Of a stretch of 19,401 nt of DNA, positions 1 through 7,939 are shown one piece after another (the stretch's first letter is position 1; every line of letters starts with the position of its first letter). The translations under genes were made by a program, and so were the position numbers. The stretch is from an uncultured Lachnospiraceae bacterium (GTDB taxonomy: Bacteria > Bacillota_A > Clostridia > Lachnospirales > Lachnospiraceae), in the NCBI GenBank assembly GCA_910588595.1, contig CAJUQU010000045.1, positions 1 to 19,401 on the forward strand. The letters are read 5' to 3'. A model generated the notes under the pieces. The model saw only the letters and a program-made list of their open reading frames with translations. It did no database searches and was not told the DNA's origin.

Positions 1-49
1 ACATCGCCTGCTGTACCATCGGACGCGACGCAAAAGCCGGAACACACAT
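1..49 (-). CDS. Possible 5' end of an unidentified gene, cut by window edge
   Basis: An open frame begins with ATG at 49 and runs off the left edge, reading MCVPAFASRPMVQQAM. No convincing ribosome binding site precedes it, and the same frame has a stop 15 bases before the ATG. It could be the start of the next gene after the 26-codon ORF at 82-162, a degraded extension of it, or chance. I do not recognise it. Confidence 0.15.
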   Translation of the reverse strand, partial: MCVPAFASRPMVQQAM

Positions 50-81
50 GGAGTACCATTGAAATCAGCGCAAAAACTCAA

Positions 82-162
82 TCATACATTGAATGCCAAA
101 ACAGTCAGGATCATATAGGGCGGTGTCTGCCCTGCGGTGTCAGTTTGAATGTTGTCACCCAT
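82..162 (-). CDS. Small ORF (26 aa) with strong ribosome binding site, unknown function
   Basis: The frame starts at ATG 162 and reads MGDNIQTDTAGQTPPYMIL, then a short hydrophobic stretch (TVLAFNV), and stops at TGA 82-84. AAGGAGG lies 5 bases before the ATG, one of the best ribosome binding sites in the window, so translation is plausible. The stop overlaps another ATG (ATGA) that opens a six-codon frame. The abrupt stop just as a hydrophobic segment begins suggests the front of a longer, truncated membrane protein rather than a complete peptide. It lies downstream of the terminator that closes the transporter operon, so it would belong to another transcript. I recognise no family. Confidence 0.3.
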   Translation of the reverse strand: MGDNIQTDTAGQTPPYMILTVLAFNV

Positions 163-179
163 CGTTCCTCCTTAATGGC

Positions 180-220
180 AAAAAATAGAGCATATAGGTT
201 CATCAGTTTCTATATGCTCT
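180..220 (-). terminator. Rho-independent terminator of the two-component/ABC operon
   Basis: On the minus strand an 11-bp perfect stem (AGAGCATATAG with CTATATGCTCT, loop of 12 bases) is followed by A and six T. It lies 66 bases past the stop of the last permease gene and is the clear end of the operon. Confidence 0.9.
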
Positions 221-285
221 AATGCTGTTGCTATTTTATTTTTGATTGATATGATTGCTAACTGCATAACCTCGTCTTCAATAAT

Positions 286-2847
286 TTATTCTGTTCGCAA
301 TCGCTCAACAATGCTCTGCTTTTCTAAATTCTTAAAACACAGAAACGGGATAAGCACCGCAAAAGCCAGGAGAACAGGTGTACAAATCATCAGCGGCATC
401 AGCGTAAAATGGAACGTGCTGAACTCATTGGCTGTCATGACACGGACACCGATCCCAACGGCCAGAGCGCTTACAATATAAGAAACGATCAGCGTGATCG
501 CCGCGTAATCCAGACCCTCACAAATCAGCATCTTCCGCAGCTGGCGCTTGGTCATGCCCACGGACTGAATCATGGCGAACTCTTTTTTGCGGGAAACAAT
601 GGCCGTAACCATGGAATTGATAAAGTTGAGCACACCCACCAGAGCAATGATTATGCTGATGGTATTTCCCATGACTGCCGACGCCCGTGTCTCTGCCTCA
701 TACTGCTCCGTCATAGTTTTGCGGGATGTCACAGGCAGACTGGTGTCCATGGTCCTGGTATACGCATCGAGCATCTCCTGTGCTGCGGGAATATGTTCAT
801 CATCCACATTGAAGAACAGTCTCCGCAGTGTATTCTCCGGCCACTGCTGCCGGAATACCGAAGCAGGAATAACAAAGCGCATGCAGTGCTGATTTCGTAC
901 ACCGCTTTCATAAGCGCCTTCCTCCACAGCCTGCAGCGGATATACAATCGCCATTACCGTGTAGGTGCGACCTTCAAGCACAATACTGCTTCCGACTGCA
1001 GGAACAGGCAATGCAGCATATCGCTCCGGGTCTGAGGCATCTATGGCAGGACCGACAGCCAGCACATAGTCGCCGCTGGCAAATTTCTCTGCATCATAGC
1101 TGCCGGAGAGCAAATACCGCTCCTGCACAATTGCATCCAGAGGGATCCCGTCCATGCCATACAGTACACCGATCGCTTCACGGCTTTCCATGGCGTTTTT
1201 TATCTGAGCAGAACCGGACGGATCGTAAGCTGCCCAATCGTCCAGTATTTCCTGTGTATAAAAGGCATCGATATTTTGCACCGTCTCGTCATCCAGTGTC
1301 AGTTCAAATTGATGAGAGTATTGATGACCAATCGCTTCCAAACCAGCCAATCCTTCCACGGACTCCACCAGTTCGGCATTCAGTGTGGAACCATGAGGGT
1401 CATATCCGCCAATATAGTCTGCACTGCTGCTGTCATCCAGCCGGAAATCACTGATCGTCAGCTCAGACAGGTATTTCTCCATATCAAAAGCAGCATTCTT
1501 AGCGTAGAAACAGCTGAGCAAAACCAATCCCAGGGTCAGAGAGCAGATGACTGTCACTGTCCGTTTTTTGTTCCGCCCCAGATTTGCCCATGCCATACTG
1601 GTAATGGAAGCGCCATTCCGGGTGCGTTTGCTCTTCTTCCTGCCTGTGACGGCGGCATCACTCATCCGCAGCGCTTCGATCGGAGAAACCTTGCCAGCGA
1701 GCCTTGCCGGACGCAGGCAGGAGATCGTGACCGTCAACCATGCAAAAAGGGCAGACCCAAAAAAGATCACGGGACTGGCGGAAACCACGGCATTGCCCTC
1801 CAGCCGTCCCATCAGCACAGGAACCAGCACCATGCCCAGCAGCCAGCCCAGAAGAAGCCCCATCGGAATACCGATCACGCACAGCCGGTTTGCCTGACCA
1901 TAAATGAGTTTCCTGATCTGCTTTGTGGTCGTTCCCAGTGTTTTCAGCTTTCCATAGAACTGGATGTCTGCAGTAACGCTGATCTGAAAGATATTGTAAA
2001 TGATCAGATAGCCGGCAAGGAACACCAGCACCATACCCAAATACATGGGAATGCTTTCCTGCGCTGCAGTGGCATTCATCTCCGGTGAATATGCCAGATT
2101 CACGCCATATTTCAAGCCCGTCAGTCCGGTGTCTGCCAAAATATCCTCCATGGTGGCATCAATATTGCGGTCACTGTGCAGGATCACTTGTGCGGTATGT
2201 ACACCTAAAACGCTTGTTTTTCCGTCAGCAGCACAGTCACCGATCATCTCATCCGCAAATTCACGGCTTACCCAGGCCATGCTGGCATAGACTGATTCGT
2301 TGCCCTCCCAGAAACCACAGAGGGTAAAGGTGGAGGCAGTCACCTCATCCTTTGCAAGATCCTTGCGCCATTCCAGCGTTACAGTCTCCCCCAGCTGATG
2401 GGGAATACCCAGGCGATCAAGGACCAGTGTGTCCAGAGCGATCTCATCTGCTGCCGTTGGCATTGTTCCGGTGGTGGGCATAGCAAAGGAATGCCTGGCA
2501 TTGATGTCACTGCTCCAACGGATCTCAACCTGTCTGCCACCCAGCTTTTTGTTTTGTGCAAGCCCAAGAACAAGACTTTCTCCGGCTTCTGCAACATCAG
2601 GGTGATTCGCGATCAACGAAAACTGCTCTGCGGTGATATTCTTAAAGGATGCCTGACCATCATAACCAGTCTGGCGGAACGTCATTTCCACCATGTTTTT
2701 GCTCATGCTCTGTGCCAGGGTAAAGAGGGTGGTGAACATGATCGCAGTCATTAAGATGGCGATGACCGCCACCAGGTTCCGGCTTTTATTTTGCTTGAAA
2801 GTACGCTGATTCAGCGTCTGAATTGGTTTGAATACTGTTTTCATCAT
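286..2847 (-). CDS. FtsX/MacB-type ABC transporter permease (second pair)
   Basis: An 853-residue membrane protein forming the permease half of an ABC transporter of the FtsX-like family (MacB, BceB, LolCE relatives). One transmembrane helix lies near residues 24-50. A first FtsX-like core of about three helices follows at roughly 265-380, containing the typical KLKTLGTTTKQIRKL coupling segment. A central helix sits near 430-455, then a large extracytoplasmic region to about 725, then the C-terminal FtsX core at about 730-845 with KKEFAMIQSVGMTKRQLRK. Two FtsX cores with large outer domains fit antimicrobial-peptide or lipid-linked efflux rather than sugar import. GGGAGG precedes two in-frame ATGs (2847 and 2844), and the first is adopted. 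The gene starts 11 bases after its ATPase gene, so the two form one unit. Substrate unknown. Confidence 0.92.
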   Translation of the reverse strand: MMKTVFKPIQTLNQRTFKQNKSRNLVAVIAILMTAIMFTTLFTLAQSMSKNMVEMTFRQTGYDGQASFKNITAEQFSLIANHPDVAEAGESLVLGLAQNKKLGGRQVEIRWSSDINARHSFAMPTTGTMPTAADEIALDTLVLDRLGIPHQLGETVTLEWRKDLAKDEVTASTFTLCGFWEGNESVYASMAWVSREFADEMIGDCAADGKTSVLGVHTAQVILHSDRNIDATMEDILADTGLTGLKYGVNLAYSPEMNATAAQESIPMYLGMVLVFLAGYLIIYNIFQISVTADIQFYGKLKTLGTTTKQIRKLIYGQANRLCVIGIPMGLLLGWLLGMVLVPVLMGRLEGNAVVSASPVIFFGSALFAWLTVTISCLRPARLAGKVSPIEALRMSDAAVTGRKKSKRTRNGASITSMAWANLGRNKKRTVTVICSLTLGLVLLSCFYAKNAAFDMEKYLSELTISDFRLDDSSSADYIGGYDPHGSTLNAELVESVEGLAGLEAIGHQYSHQFELTLDDETVQNIDAFYTQEILDDWAAYDPSGSAQIKNAMESREAIGVLYGMDGIPLDAIVQERYLLSGSYDAEKFASGDYVLAVGPAIDASDPERYAALPVPAVGSSIVLEGRTYTVMAIVYPLQAVEEGAYESGVRNQHCMRFVIPASVFRQQWPENTLRRLFFNVDDEHIPAAQEMLDAYTRTMDTSLPVTSRKTMTEQYEAETRASAVMGNTISIIIALVGVLNFINSMVTAIVSRKKEFAMIQSVGMTKRQLRKMLICEGLDYAAITLIVSYIVSALAVGIGVRVMTANEFSTFHFTLMPLMICTPVLLAFAVLIPFLCFKNLEKQSIVERLRTE

Positions 2848-2858
2848 GCATCCCTCCC

Positions 2859-3530
2859 CTATTGAGACACGATGCGGCCGTCCTCAATTCGGACAATGCG
2901 ATCCGCCATCTGTGCAATTTCCGGGTTATGGGTGATCATCACGATCGTCTGGTTAAATTCTTTGCCGGTCATTTTCAGCAGACCGATCACATCGTCACTG
3001 GTTTTGGAATCCAGGTTGCCCGTGGGTTCATCCGCCAGGATAATGGCAGGCTTAGATGCCAGCGCACGGGCAATCGCCACTCTCTGCTGCTGCCCGCCGG
3101 AAAGATTGTTCGGCAGGCTATCGAGCTTCTTCTCCAGACCAAGCAGACGGACGATCTCCATGATAAACGTTTCATCAGACTTGCGGCCATCCAGAGCAAT
3201 GGGAAAAACAATATTTTCCCAGACACTGAGTACCGGCACCAGATTGTAATTTTGAAAGATAAAGCCGATATGATTGCGCCGGAAAATGGTAGCCTGTTCG
3301 CTGCCTAGCTTTGCCAGTTCCGTATTTCCGATTTGAATACTACCCTCGCTGGGGGTATCGAGTCCGCCCAGCATATTTAACAGCGTAGATTTCCCGGATC
3401 CTGAGGTGCCAATGATCGCAGTGAACTTGCCACGCTCGATCTCCAGATCTATCCCATCCAATGCCTTGACCAAAGCTTCACCCTTGCCGTAATATTTTTT
3501 AAGACCGGCAGCCCTCAAAATTGCTTCCAT
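2859..3530 (-). CDS. ABC transporter ATP-binding protein, MacB/LolD/BceA type (second pair)
   Basis: A 223-residue nucleotide-binding subunit that powers the FtsX-type permease encoded directly downstream. All motifs are intact: Walker A GTSGSGKST at 41-49, Q-loop Q93 (IFQNYNLVP), signature LSGGQQQR from 143, Walker B IILADEPTGNLD from about 163, and switch histidine H201 (MITHN). The ADEPTGNLD and QNYNLVP strings are typical of the MacB/LolD/BceA branch. Length is normal. The ribosome binding site (GGAGGAG, about 8 bases away) is strong. It is preceded by a 127-bp gap with its own repeats and promoter-like element, so this pair may be induced separately from the first. Confidence 0.95.
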   Translation of the reverse strand: MEAILRAAGLKKYYGKGEALVKALDGIDLEIERGKFTAIIGTSGSGKSTLLNMLGGLDTPSEGSIQIGNTELAKLGSEQATIFRRNHIGFIFQNYNLVPVLSVWENIVFPIALDGRKSDETFIMEIVRLLGLEKKLDSLPNNLSGGQQQRVAIARALASKPAIILADEPTGNLDSKTSDDVIGLLKMTGKEFNQTIVMITHNPEIAQMADRIVRIEDGRIVSQ

Positions 3531-3550
3531 AAGTATCTCCTCCTTGTAAC

Positions 3551-3567
3551 CGGGAATCCGTTTCCCG
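3551..3567 (-). other. Small hairpin in the 5' leader of the second ATPase gene
   Basis: The sequence cgggaa-tccgt-ttcccg forms a 6-bp stem with a 5-base loop. It lies downstream of the predicted -10 element and about 10 bases before the ribosome binding site of the ATPase gene. It may tune stability or translation of the separately started transcript; function is inferred. Confidence 0.35.
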
Positions 3568-3578
3568 TTTCTGACTAT

Positions 3579-3622
3579 ATTCTACCAGTTCAATGTCACA
3601 GGGAAGGTACAACAAAGGTACA
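3579..3622 (-). promoter_or_regulatory. Promoter with 11-bp direct repeats, candidate response-regulator operator
   Basis: Reading the minus strand from 3622: TGTACCTTTGT, TGTACCTTCCC and TGTGACATTGA follow each other at exact 11-bp spacing. Next come ACTGG and TAGAAT (3584-3579), where TGGTAGAAT makes an extended -10. No good -35 hexamer exists; the repeats occupy its place. OmpR-family regulators bind tandem repeats of about this period and activate promoters with poor -35 boxes, so the regulator encoded at 8622 is the obvious candidate. Repeats and spacing are seen; binding is inferred. Confidence 0.55.
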
Positions 3623-3635
3623 GTTTTGTACCTTT
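3614..3635. repeat. Perfect 9-bp palindrome in the operator region
   Basis: The sequence aaaggtaca-gttt-tgtaccttt is a perfect inverted repeat with a 4-base spacer. One arm coincides with the first 11-bp direct repeat of the promoter. It could be a two-fold regulator site or a hairpin ending the upstream transcript; no T tract follows directly on either strand. Confidence 0.6.
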
Positions 3636-3657
3636 TGAAAAAAGACGGCTGTCTCTA

Positions 3658-6195
3658 TCACACTACGATCCGCAAACGCTCTGTAATGCTTCCTTTCTCA
3701 ATAAACCGGCAGCACATCAGGGGTACTGCCACTGCCAGAAACAGTATGAAAAGCAAGTCTGCCCACAAAGGAGCCAGCGTATAATGGTAGGTCATACACC
3801 AAGTATTAAGCTGTGAAAAAACTGCCGGCATCCCAAACCAGGTCACAAAGAAGGTCACTGGCAGCAAAATCACGATCAAAAGAGTCCCATGAAGCAAGCC
3901 TTCTGTCAGCAAAAGCCATTGCAGCTGTCTGCCTGTCATACCAAGACTCTGATAGACCGCAAATTCTTTTTTTCGGACCATCGTCTTTGTAACCAGCATA
4001 TTGGCAAAGTTCAAAAGGCCAATGATCATCAACACGATCCTGACGATCAGCTCGGGCAGGCATTTATTCAACCTGGCGCTCTGGAAGACTTCCTGATAAT
4101 CGCTGCGCATCCAAACACCGATCCCGCGATTCACCCCCTGCTCATATGAGCTGAGATAGTGTTCAAATTCCTCCTGCCCGCTGCGATCAATGTTGACCGC
4201 CAGCTGACGGATCCCCTCATCAGGGAACAGCCGGTCAAATAAGGACAGCGGCACAAAATAAGCCAGATGAAAGCTGGACTCTAAACTGTTTCGTCCGCTT
4301 AAAAATGAGGTATCTCCCATAACAGAAGCCAGCACGGTAAGCTGCTCTCCCCCCAGCTCCACAGTTTCTCCGGCGGCAGGCGAGGACACGCCCTCTGTAT
4401 AAGCGCCTGCAGCCACAACATACCGCCCGTCAGCAAACTGTTCCGCATCAAAATCACCGCTGGTGACTGGACAGTTGTCCAGTACATACCGCAGGTAGGC
4501 GTCCTCCAGCGCGATCACTATGCCGTAGTAGCTGCCCGTCTGTTCCAGGCAGTCCAAACCGGCACACCAATCGGGGTAGGCAGCCTGACTCTCTCTGCGG
4601 GTCATGGTCTCATCATAAGGTTCATTGTAAAAGTCCACGATCCGCCGGCGCAGCTCGTCAGAAGCCGTCAGAACCACTTCCTTCGATTTCAGGACACTGA
4701 CTTCCAAAACTTCGCTGCGTCCACGCAGATCGCCTACGATCTGTTCCGTGATCGCCCGATTGTTGGGGTTATACCGCTGTACAGTGGAGGCAGCGGAGCC
4801 ATCCTCGATGGTGTAGTCCCACGGAGACATCCCGTTTAAATACAGTCCTTCGTCGTAACTGGTGTAACAAATCCAGGTAGAACAGAGCAACAGAAGGGAG
4901 AACAGCAATGACAGCAATGAGAGAAGTGTACGCCTTTTATTTCTCCACAGGGAGCGAAGAGCCAGACGAAGAACACTGACTTTCCCTGTACCGCTGCGCC
5001 TCCGTCCTCTCGGCACCCGTCCATCCAGATTCCGCAGCATCTGAGTCGGCATCATTGCGCCTGTCCGGGCAGCAGGCAGAAAATACGCCAGTAAAACGGT
5101 TCCGAAGGTACTGAGTGCTGCCAGCGCGAACGGCTCCCAGGACAGGAAGTAGGTTCCCGGGTTTTGCTCCATGCCGGTCACGATCCGCGGTGTGACCAGA
5201 TATTGTATACCAAATCCCATCAGCCAGCCGGGGAGCAAGCCAATAAGAGAGAGCAGCGCGGCCTTTTCCAACAGAAACCATCGGATCTGCCGCGGTGTCA
5301 TGCCCAAAGTTTTCAAACCCGCAAAAAAGCGGCTATCCTGATCCATTGCCACATGAATGATACTGTAGATCATCAAAAAACCACACAAAAGCACCACCAA
5401 GGCAGGAATGTAGAACGGTGTTGCATGCTGACTTGCCATTTCCATTCTGGCTTCGTTATATGCCAGATTGGTCGTGTAAAGAACCTGATTTACGCCCTGA
5501 TCTGTCATGATCTGCTGCGCCTGCTGCTCCAATTCCTTTGGCTGATGGAGATCGACCCCCATCGTGACGGATGCCGTATCCGGGTAGCCGGTCAGAAGTC
5601 CGGCAGCACACTCCGCTGTCACCCAGGCACAGGCTTCCGTGAAGTTTGTGGGGCTTGCCCACCATCCGCAGAGGGTAAAATCCGTACTGTGCCGTCCTCC
5701 CTTGCTGTCTGTCCACTGAATAGACACCGGAGCACCCAGTTCATGAAGAACCCCCAGAGAGTCCATGGTAAATTCATCCAGAGCGATTTCTCCCGCTTTC
5801 TCTGGCAAACGCCCCGTTGTAGGAACAGAGAGGATGCTCTCGGCATAGTCCTGATCGGTTACAGCCAGCTTGACACTGCGAACACCCATCATCTCATCGG
5901 AGAGCTGGCCCAAAGCGCTGATCCGGACCGTGCTTTTTACATAGGGATGCTGCGCTAATTTATCTGCCTGATGTGCGGTCAATCCGTGGTAGAGGATGTG
6001 GCTGGTGGAGCCGTATTGGTACTTATAATTGAGCAGAAACCCATTTTCTACTGCGCTGCCCAGAAGAAAAGTGAACGTATACAATCCTGTGATCAAAACG
6101 ATCGCTAAAACCAGCAGTAAATTTTTTACTTTGTGAAATTCAAAGTCCCGCCACGCAAGTGTGTGACATATTTTCAGGTTGTTATTTGCAAGCAT
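3658..6195 (-). CDS. FtsX/MacB-type ABC transporter permease (first pair)
   Basis: An 845-residue permease similar in layout to the other FtsX-type permease of this operon. There is one N-terminal helix at about 22-48, an FtsX-like core at roughly 265-380 (with GLKTLGMTPRQIRWFLLEKA), a central helix near 430-450 after a basic RRGRRRSGTGK segment, a large outer domain, and a C-terminal FtsX core from about 725 (KKEFAVYQSLGMTGRQLQ). Both permeases end with a similar tail (ERLRIVV here, ERLRTE there), which suggests duplication and divergence. AAGGAGG lies 5 bases before the ATG. The gene starts 10 bases after its ATPase gene. Role inferred: export or removal of an envelope-active compound, possibly as the sensor partner of the kinase. 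Substrate unknown. Confidence 0.92.
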   Translation of the reverse strand: MLANNNLKICHTLAWRDFEFHKVKNLLLVLAIVLITGLYTFTFLLGSAVENGFLLNYKYQYGSTSHILYHGLTAHQADKLAQHPYVKSTVRISALGQLSDEMMGVRSVKLAVTDQDYAESILSVPTTGRLPEKAGEIALDEFTMDSLGVLHELGAPVSIQWTDSKGGRHSTDFTLCGWWASPTNFTEACAWVTAECAAGLLTGYPDTASVTMGVDLHQPKELEQQAQQIMTDQGVNQVLYTTNLAYNEARMEMASQHATPFYIPALVVLLCGFLMIYSIIHVAMDQDSRFFAGLKTLGMTPRQIRWFLLEKAALLSLIGLLPGWLMGFGIQYLVTPRIVTGMEQNPGTYFLSWEPFALAALSTFGTVLLAYFLPAARTGAMMPTQMLRNLDGRVPRGRRRSGTGKVSVLRLALRSLWRNKRRTLLSLLSLLFSLLLLCSTWICYTSYDEGLYLNGMSPWDYTIEDGSAASTVQRYNPNNRAITEQIVGDLRGRSEVLEVSVLKSKEVVLTASDELRRRIVDFYNEPYDETMTRRESQAAYPDWCAGLDCLEQTGSYYGIVIALEDAYLRYVLDNCPVTSGDFDAEQFADGRYVVAAGAYTEGVSSPAAGETVELGGEQLTVLASVMGDTSFLSGRNSLESSFHLAYFVPLSLFDRLFPDEGIRQLAVNIDRSGQEEFEHYLSSYEQGVNRGIGVWMRSDYQEVFQSARLNKCLPELIVRIVLMIIGLLNFANMLVTKTMVRKKEFAVYQSLGMTGRQLQWLLLTEGLLHGTLLIVILLPVTFFVTWFGMPAVFSQLNTWCMTYHYTLAPLWADLLFILFLAVAVPLMCCRFIEKGSITERLRIVV

Positions 6196-6205
6196 GACAA
6201 CCTCC

Positions 6206-6871
6206 TTACGCTTTCAGGCGGCCATCTTCTATGCGAAGCACACGGTCAGCCATCTGTGCGATCTCAAGGTTGTGGGTGATCATAATGAGTGTCTGGTGAT
6301 ACGTTTCTACGGACAGTTTCAAAAGTCCCAACACATTCTGTCCACTTTTTACATCCAGGTTTCCGGTAGGTTCATCGGCGAGAAGAATGGCTGGCCTGGC
6401 AATCAGAGCCCTGGCGATGGCTGCCCGCTGCTGCCCGCCGCCGGAAAGCTCGTGGGGATAGGCATTCAGCCGATTCTCCAGCCGAAGCTGCCGCATGACA
6501 TCCGCAAAGAAACGCTGATCCGGCGTACTGCCAGCCAGACTAAGAGGGAACAGAATGTTTTCTTTTACGGTCAGTGTTGGAACCAGATTAAAATTCTGAT
6601 ACACAAAACCTGCTTTGCGGCGGCGAAACACAGCCAGCTCTTTTTCCTTCAAACCAGCCAGATTGACACCATCTACGATCACTTCCCCCTCATCAGGGGT
6701 GTCCAGCCCGCCGATCATGTTCAGCAAAGTGGTTTTGCCGGAGCCGGATGCACCAATAATGGCGGTAAATTTACCCTTCTCAATAGAAAGGTCGATACCA
6801 TCCAGGGCTTTGACTTGTGCCTCTCCCTTTCCAAAGTATTTCTTTAATTGATGTACCGTTACAATTTCCAT
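6206..6871 (-). CDS. ABC transporter ATP-binding protein with altered LSGGG signature (first pair)
   Basis: A 221-residue nucleotide-binding subunit paired with the permease directly downstream. Walker A is GASGSGKTT at 40-48, the Q-loop glutamine is Q92 (YQNFNLVP), Walker B is ILLADEPTGNLD from about 162, and the switch histidine is H200. The signature reads LSGGGQQR from 142, where LSGGQQQR or LSGGEQQR is usual, so glycine replaces the fifth signature residue. The frame is intact around it, so this is a substitution and not an indel. The twin ATPase at 2859 keeps the normal glutamine. The ribosome binding site is weaker than for the neighbours (AGAGAGG rather far from ATG). It lies 42 bases after the kinase gene in the same operon. 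Confidence 0.94.
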   Translation of the reverse strand: MEIVTVHQLKKYFGKGEAQVKALDGIDLSIEKGKFTAIIGASGSGKTTLLNMIGGLDTPDEGEVIVDGVNLAGLKEKELAVFRRRKAGFVYQNFNLVPTLTVKENILFPLSLAGSTPDQRFFADVMRQLRLENRLNAYPHELSGGGQQRAAIARALIARPAILLADEPTGNLDVKSGQNVLGLLKLSVETYHQTLIMITHNLEIAQMADRVLRIEDGRLKA

Positions 6872-6913
6872 CGCTTCGTATTTCCTCTCTCCCTTTTCCT
6901 ATACGCTGTCTGC

Positions 6914-7939
6914 TCAACTCAGCAAATAGACAGAGAAGGTGCTGCCTTCTCCATCATTTGATTTTACGCTGATATAGCCTTTCTGCCGCGTAATGATCCC
7001 GTTGGCAAGATACAGCCCCAGACCAACGCCCTCTTCGGCAGCTGTTTCCTGCGCCCGATAAAAACGCTGGAAAATATCGTGATAATGCTCCTCATGGATG
7101 CCAATACCGGTATCGGATATATCAATTCGCGTATAGAATTGCCACGGGCGGACAGACACACAAATGCTGCCGCCTTCCGGGGTGTATTTTACCCCGTTGT
7201 CCAGGATATTGCCCAGAGCCTCCGCTGTCCACTTAGGGTCATGCTGCGCAGTGATCGACGACGCGCATTCCACCGACAACTGGATGTTTTTTTGGTCCGC
7301 TTTCGCCCATACGGTACTGATCGCCTGGGCAATGGTCTTATCAAGAGGTGCCTCTTCCATGTGTAGAACAAAAGTTCCCGTTTCCAGCCGGGACATTTTG
7401 ATCAAAGACTGCATCAGAAAATCCAGTTTATTGATCTGTGACGCCATGGTTTCCAGAAACTCCGCCCGCTTTTCCTCTGTCAGCTGATGCTGTTTCAGGA
7501 TGCCGGTAAACATCTGAAGATTGGCAACAGGGGTTTTCACCTGATGGGAAATATCGCTGACCAGCTCCTGAATGGTCTGCTTATCCCGCTGGCTCTGCAC
7601 CTTGCCTTCGTTCATGATGTCATAGTATTGCAGGAGTTTTCCCTGTAACCTGGCTGTCACGCTGTCCTCAAAAGGCCGCTCCATCTCCGGCTGTCTCCCG
7701 GAAATCAAGGCATCCAGCGTGTCACATATTTCGTCTGCAAAGTGAAAGACCTGTCTCTGCCAAAACCATATCCCCAGACCGGCCAATACAAAAATACCAC
7801 CTGTCACAGCCAAGAGGCTGTAACGAACACTGGAACGGGGAACATATACCCACAATAGCCGGCACAGCAAAGAAAAAAGCACAACGGCTGCCAAAACCAT
7901 CAAAATTTTCAAAGTTTTCAATGTTTCGTGCTTCTTCAT
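6914..7939 (-). CDS. Intramembrane-sensing (BceS-like) sensor histidine kinase
   Basis: A 341-residue kinase. Two transmembrane helices (about 12-32 and 41-61) are separated by only some 8 residues, so there is almost no outer sensing domain; this is the intramembrane-sensing layout known from BceS/VanS-like kinases tied to ABC transporters. The dimerisation helix carries the phosphoacceptor H132 in DISHQVKTP. The ATPase domain shows the N box NILDNGVKY (N244, N248), the G1 box DTGIGI (276-281) and the G2 box GVGLGL (304-309). The ATG overlaps the regulator stop (ATGA), and AGGAGG lies 6 bases upstream inside the regulator gene, implying translational coupling. By analogy with Bce modules the stimulus may be relayed by the neighbouring FtsX-type transporter. 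Confidence 0.93.
   Translation of the reverse strand: MKKHETLKTLKILMVLAAVVLFSLLCRLLWVYVPRSSVRYSLLAVTGGIFVLAGLGIWFWQRQVFHFADEICDTLDALISGRQPEMERPFEDSVTARLQGKLLQYYDIMNEGKVQSQRDKQTIQELVSDISHQVKTPVANLQMFTGILKQHQLTEEKRAEFLETMASQINKLDFLMQSLIKMSRLETGTFVLHMEEAPLDKTIAQAISTVWAKADQKNIQLSVECASSITAQHDPKWTAEALGNILDNGVKYTPEGGSICVSVRPWQFYTRIDISDTGIGIHEEHYHDIFQRFYRAQETAAEEGVGLGLYLANGIITRQKGYISVKSNDGEGSTFSVYLLS

Noticed and set aside
157..252. Minus-strand mini-frame MQLAIISIKNKIATALEHIE... after the last permease
   Set aside because: It overlaps the operon terminator hairpin, has only a poorly spaced GAGG before the ATG, and shows no recognisable features; most likely chance.
1276..2088. Long plus-strand open frame (270 codons) opposite the second-pair permease
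   Set aside because: It is the antisense of a clearly coding permease gene; composition rich in His, Gln, Arg and Pro is typical of a shadow frame.
3638..3654. Weak terminator (AGAC-AGCC-GTCT then T tract) after the first-pair permease
   Set aside because: The stem is only 4 bp, so I do not list it as a terminator, although some transcript loss in this gap is possible.
5164..5958. Plus-strand open frame of 264 codons opposite the first-pair permease
   Set aside because: Antisense of a clear FtsX-type permease; no ribosome binding site or recognisable motif.
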